Shown here piece by piece: positions 62,766-64,000 of a stretch of 64,000 nt of DNA. The stretch lies in contig JAEZHW010000069.1 in NCBI GenBank assembly GCA_023436775.1, forward strand, positions 99,384 through 163,383, written 5' to 3'. Made by a program: the position numbers and the translations under genes. Position 1 is the stretch's first letter; each line of letters opens with the position of its first letter. This DNA is from Actinomycetes bacterium. GTDB lineage: Bacteria; Actinomycetota; Actinomycetes; Actinomycetales; Microbacteriaceae. The notes under the pieces were generated by a model, which was not told where the DNA came from, did no database searches, and saw only the letters and a program-made list of their open reading frames with translations.

Positions 62766-63491
62766 GTGCGAGCCGCTGCCGCAGACCAGCTTCGACTGCT
62801 CGACCTGCAAGCGCTGGACACTGCGCTGATCCAGTTGGATCGCCGTGAGCGTGACCTGCCAGAGCGCACCGCGCTCCAGGAGGCGACCACTCGGCTCGAC
62901 GCGCTGCGGGCGACCTCGGCGCAGCGCCTCGGTGCCGTCGAGGATGCTCGCGCAGACCTGCGGCGTCTCGAAGAGGACGCCGAGGTGGTGGCCCAGCGCA
63001 TCGCACGCGACGAATCGCTGATTCTGCAGTCGTCTTCGACGAAGGACGTGCAGGGCATCGAGGGCGAATTGCAGACCCTGCGTCGTCGACGTGAGGAGCT
63101 GGACGGTGCCCAGCTTGAGGTGATGGAGCGGCTGGAGGCCGCCGAGGCCGAGCAGGCCACTGCAGACGCGGAGCGCGATGCCCTCGCCAAGGAGCACGAG
63201 CAGTTGGCTGCCGCGCTGCAGGCCCAGGTGAGCGCAATCCAGGCCGAGCGCGCCCGGACCCAGCAGCGACGTGACGAACTGGCGGTCACGATTCCGGCGG
63301 ACCTCGTGAAGCTCTACGACCAGTGCCGGGACCGGTACGGCGTTGGCGCCTCTGAGCTCATTGGCGCCGTCACCTCGGCCAGCGGCGTGACCCTCACCGG
63401 CTCGGACCTGGCCGCGGTGCGTGCTGCGGATCCGGACCTTGTGGTGATGTGCCCGGACTCGGGCGCCATCCTTGTCCGTGTCAACCGCTAA
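62766..63491 (+). CDS. coiled-coil protein with degenerate C-terminal zinc ribbon
   Basis: 241 residues. Residues about 10-170 are charged coiled coil (RERDLPERTALQEATTRLDA and similar) and the C-terminal 60 residues correspond to the C4-type zinc-ribbon domain found with this family in actinobacteria. Here only one of four ligands remains: C229 in MCPDSG (the partner position is S232), and the first pair reads TSASG. The GTG start has AGGAGG 12 bases upstream. It lies between the permease and rnhA, the usual place of this family. Confidence 0.85.
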   Translation: MRAAAADQLRLLDLQALDTALIQLDRRERDLPERTALQEATTRLDALRATSAQRLGAVEDARADLRRLEEDAEVVAQRIARDESLILQSSSTKDVQGIEGELQTLRRRREELDGAQLEVMERLEAAEAEQATADAERDALAKEHEQLAAALQAQVSAIQAERARTQQRRDELAVTIPADLVKLYDQCRDRYGVGASELIGAVTSASGVTLTGSDLAAVRAADPDLVVMCPDSGAILVRVNR

Positions 63492-63494
63492 CGT
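63489..63494 (+). promoter_or_regulatory. -10 box for leaderless rnhA
   Basis: TAACGT overlaps the stop of the preceding gene and leaves 7 bases to the ATG at 63502. Confidence 0.4.
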
Positions 63495-63501
63495 GGCCGG
63501 C

Positions 63502-63927
63502 ATGACTGGACGACGCTACATCATCGAGGCGGATGGCGGCTCCCGCGGAAACCCGGGCCTCGCTGGCTCCGGTGCGGTGGTGATCGATCCTGCGACGGGC
63601 GAAATTCTGGCCGAGATCGGCCGGTACCTCGGCACTGCGACGAACAACGTCGCCGAGTACACGGGACTGATCAGCGGCCTCGAGTGGGTGCTCGGCCGCG
63701 ACCCGCACGCCGAAATCCTGGTGCGGATGGATTCCAAGCTGGTGATCGAGCAGATGGCCGGTCGCTGGAAGGTCAAGCACCCGGATATGCAGGTGCTCGC
63801 CTCGCAGGCGCGTGATCTGCTGATCGGTGTGCCCGTGCACTGGCAATGGGTACCGCGCGACCAAAACTCCCGAGCAGATGCCGTTGCCAACCAGGCCATG
63901 GATCAGCGTCAAGACTTCGTTCGGTAG
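63502..63927 (+). CDS. rnhA: ribonuclease HI (single-domain)
   Basis: Degrades RNA in RNA-DNA hybrids. The active-site acids are D11 in EADGGSRGNPG, the Glu in NNVAEYTGL, the Asp in VRMDSKLV and the final Asp in DQNSRADAVANQA. 141 residues, the RNase HI core only; it lacks the C-terminal phosphatase (CobC) domain fused in mycobacteria. The ATG at 63502 was chosen because the fold starts there; the frame is open to 63472. Confidence 0.93.
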   Translation: MTGRRYIIEADGGSRGNPGLAGSGAVVIDPATGEILAEIGRYLGTATNNVAEYTGLISGLEWVLGRDPHAEILVRMDSKLVIEQMAGRWKVKHPDMQVLASQARDLLIGVPVHWQWVPRDQNSRADAVANQAMDQRQDFVR

Positions 63928-63930
63928 ACT
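63925..63930 (+). promoter_or_regulatory. -10 box for rnpB
   Basis: TAGACT lies across the rnhA stop; about 7 bases later begins the RNase P RNA-like sequence. Confidence 0.45.
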
Positions 63931-63936
63931 CAAGAC

Positions 63937-64000
63937 TCCACGAACGGGTTGACCAGACGGTCGCGTCGTCCGCGGCACCGGGCGCCGAGGGACGTCCGGG
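63937..64000 (+). ncRNA. rnpB: RNase P RNA (rnpB), 5' end, cut by window edge
   Basis: Sequence beginning CGAACGGGTTGACCAGACGG (63941-63960), with GTCGCGTCGTCCGCGGC next and GAGGGACGTCCGGG at the end (63987-64000), resembles the P2-P4 start of actinobacterial type A RNase P RNA, including the GGACGTCCGGG block. The rest is outside the window. Confidence 0.7.

Overview
The window is a 64 kb piece of a high-GC actinobacterial chromosome. Gene content and order (LeuA, RecO-UppS, glyS-dusB-dgt-dnaG, an NrtR-controlled nad operon, a FasR-fabD-fabH-acpP-fabF cluster, homodimeric AceE, an AhpE-type peroxiredoxin, a DUF3145 protein) point to the order Micrococcales, probably near Microbacteriaceae; the genus cannot be named from the sequence. 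Most of the window is ordinary housekeeping DNA packed into short, often overlapping operons. Many genes carry a TAnnnT-like -10 box only 6-7 bases before the start codon, the signature of leaderless transcripts.

Layout. 0-5.6 kb: leuA, alr, ddl, recO and uppS (leucine synthesis, D-Ala and D-Ala-D-Ala for peptidoglycan, recombination, isoprenoid carrier). 5.6-7.8 kb, minus strand: a LysE-type exporter and an amidase. 7.8-13.5 kb: a palindromic operator, NrtR, then nadA-nadB-nadC-nadS for de novo NAD synthesis. 13.5-15.2 kb: a hipBA toxin-antitoxin pair with operators around its promoter. 15.3-25.7 kb: lipoprotein, acyltransferase, glyS, CPBP protease, FrnE-like oxidoreductase with a tiny CxxxxC ORF behind it, dusB, dgt, dnaG and a lone ABC ATPase. 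25.8-30.1 kb: tRNA-Asn, a membrane-anchored GHKL ATPase, def, a DMT-type carrier, a GT4 glycosyltransferase and a CAU-anticodon tRNA.

30.1-36.1 kb is the accessory segment. Two paralogous cytosolic proteins of unknown function with C-terminal zinc ribbons (30225 and 35121) bracket four tandem paralogous lipoprotein genes and a frameshifted secreted PKD-type gene. Each lipoprotein gene has a DnaA-box-like sequence (TGTGGATAA, one copy TGTGGATAG) exactly 38 bases before its start codon and a -10 box exactly 6 bases before it. This is the most unusual thing in the window.

36.2-43.7 kb is a DNA-damage group: error-prone polymerase DnaE2 with a small DUF6504-like partner behind a LexA/SOS-box-like palindrome, an SRAP abasic-site crosslinker, a DUF1684 protein and a family-A polymerase. 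ImuA and ImuB are not adjacent. 43.8-52.3 kb: DUF3145 protein, then on the minus strand FasR-fabD-fabH-acpP-fabF and aceE. 52.4-58.3 kb: peroxiredoxin, tRNA-Val, a large LuxR-type ATPase regulator, a lipoprotein and an ABC exporter. 58.3-64 kb: a 1477-residue protein with about 1000 residues of disordered Pro/Ala/Gln sequence before an NCS1-type permease domain, a coiled-coil protein with a degenerate zinc ribbon, an RNase HI, and the 5' end of RNase P RNA.

A cross-cutting observation is that three normally zinc-binding modules (DnaG, RecO and the C-terminal ribbon protein) have each lost three of four ligands, while GlyRS and the two accessory ribbons keep theirs. All calls are from reading the sequence; no database search was run.
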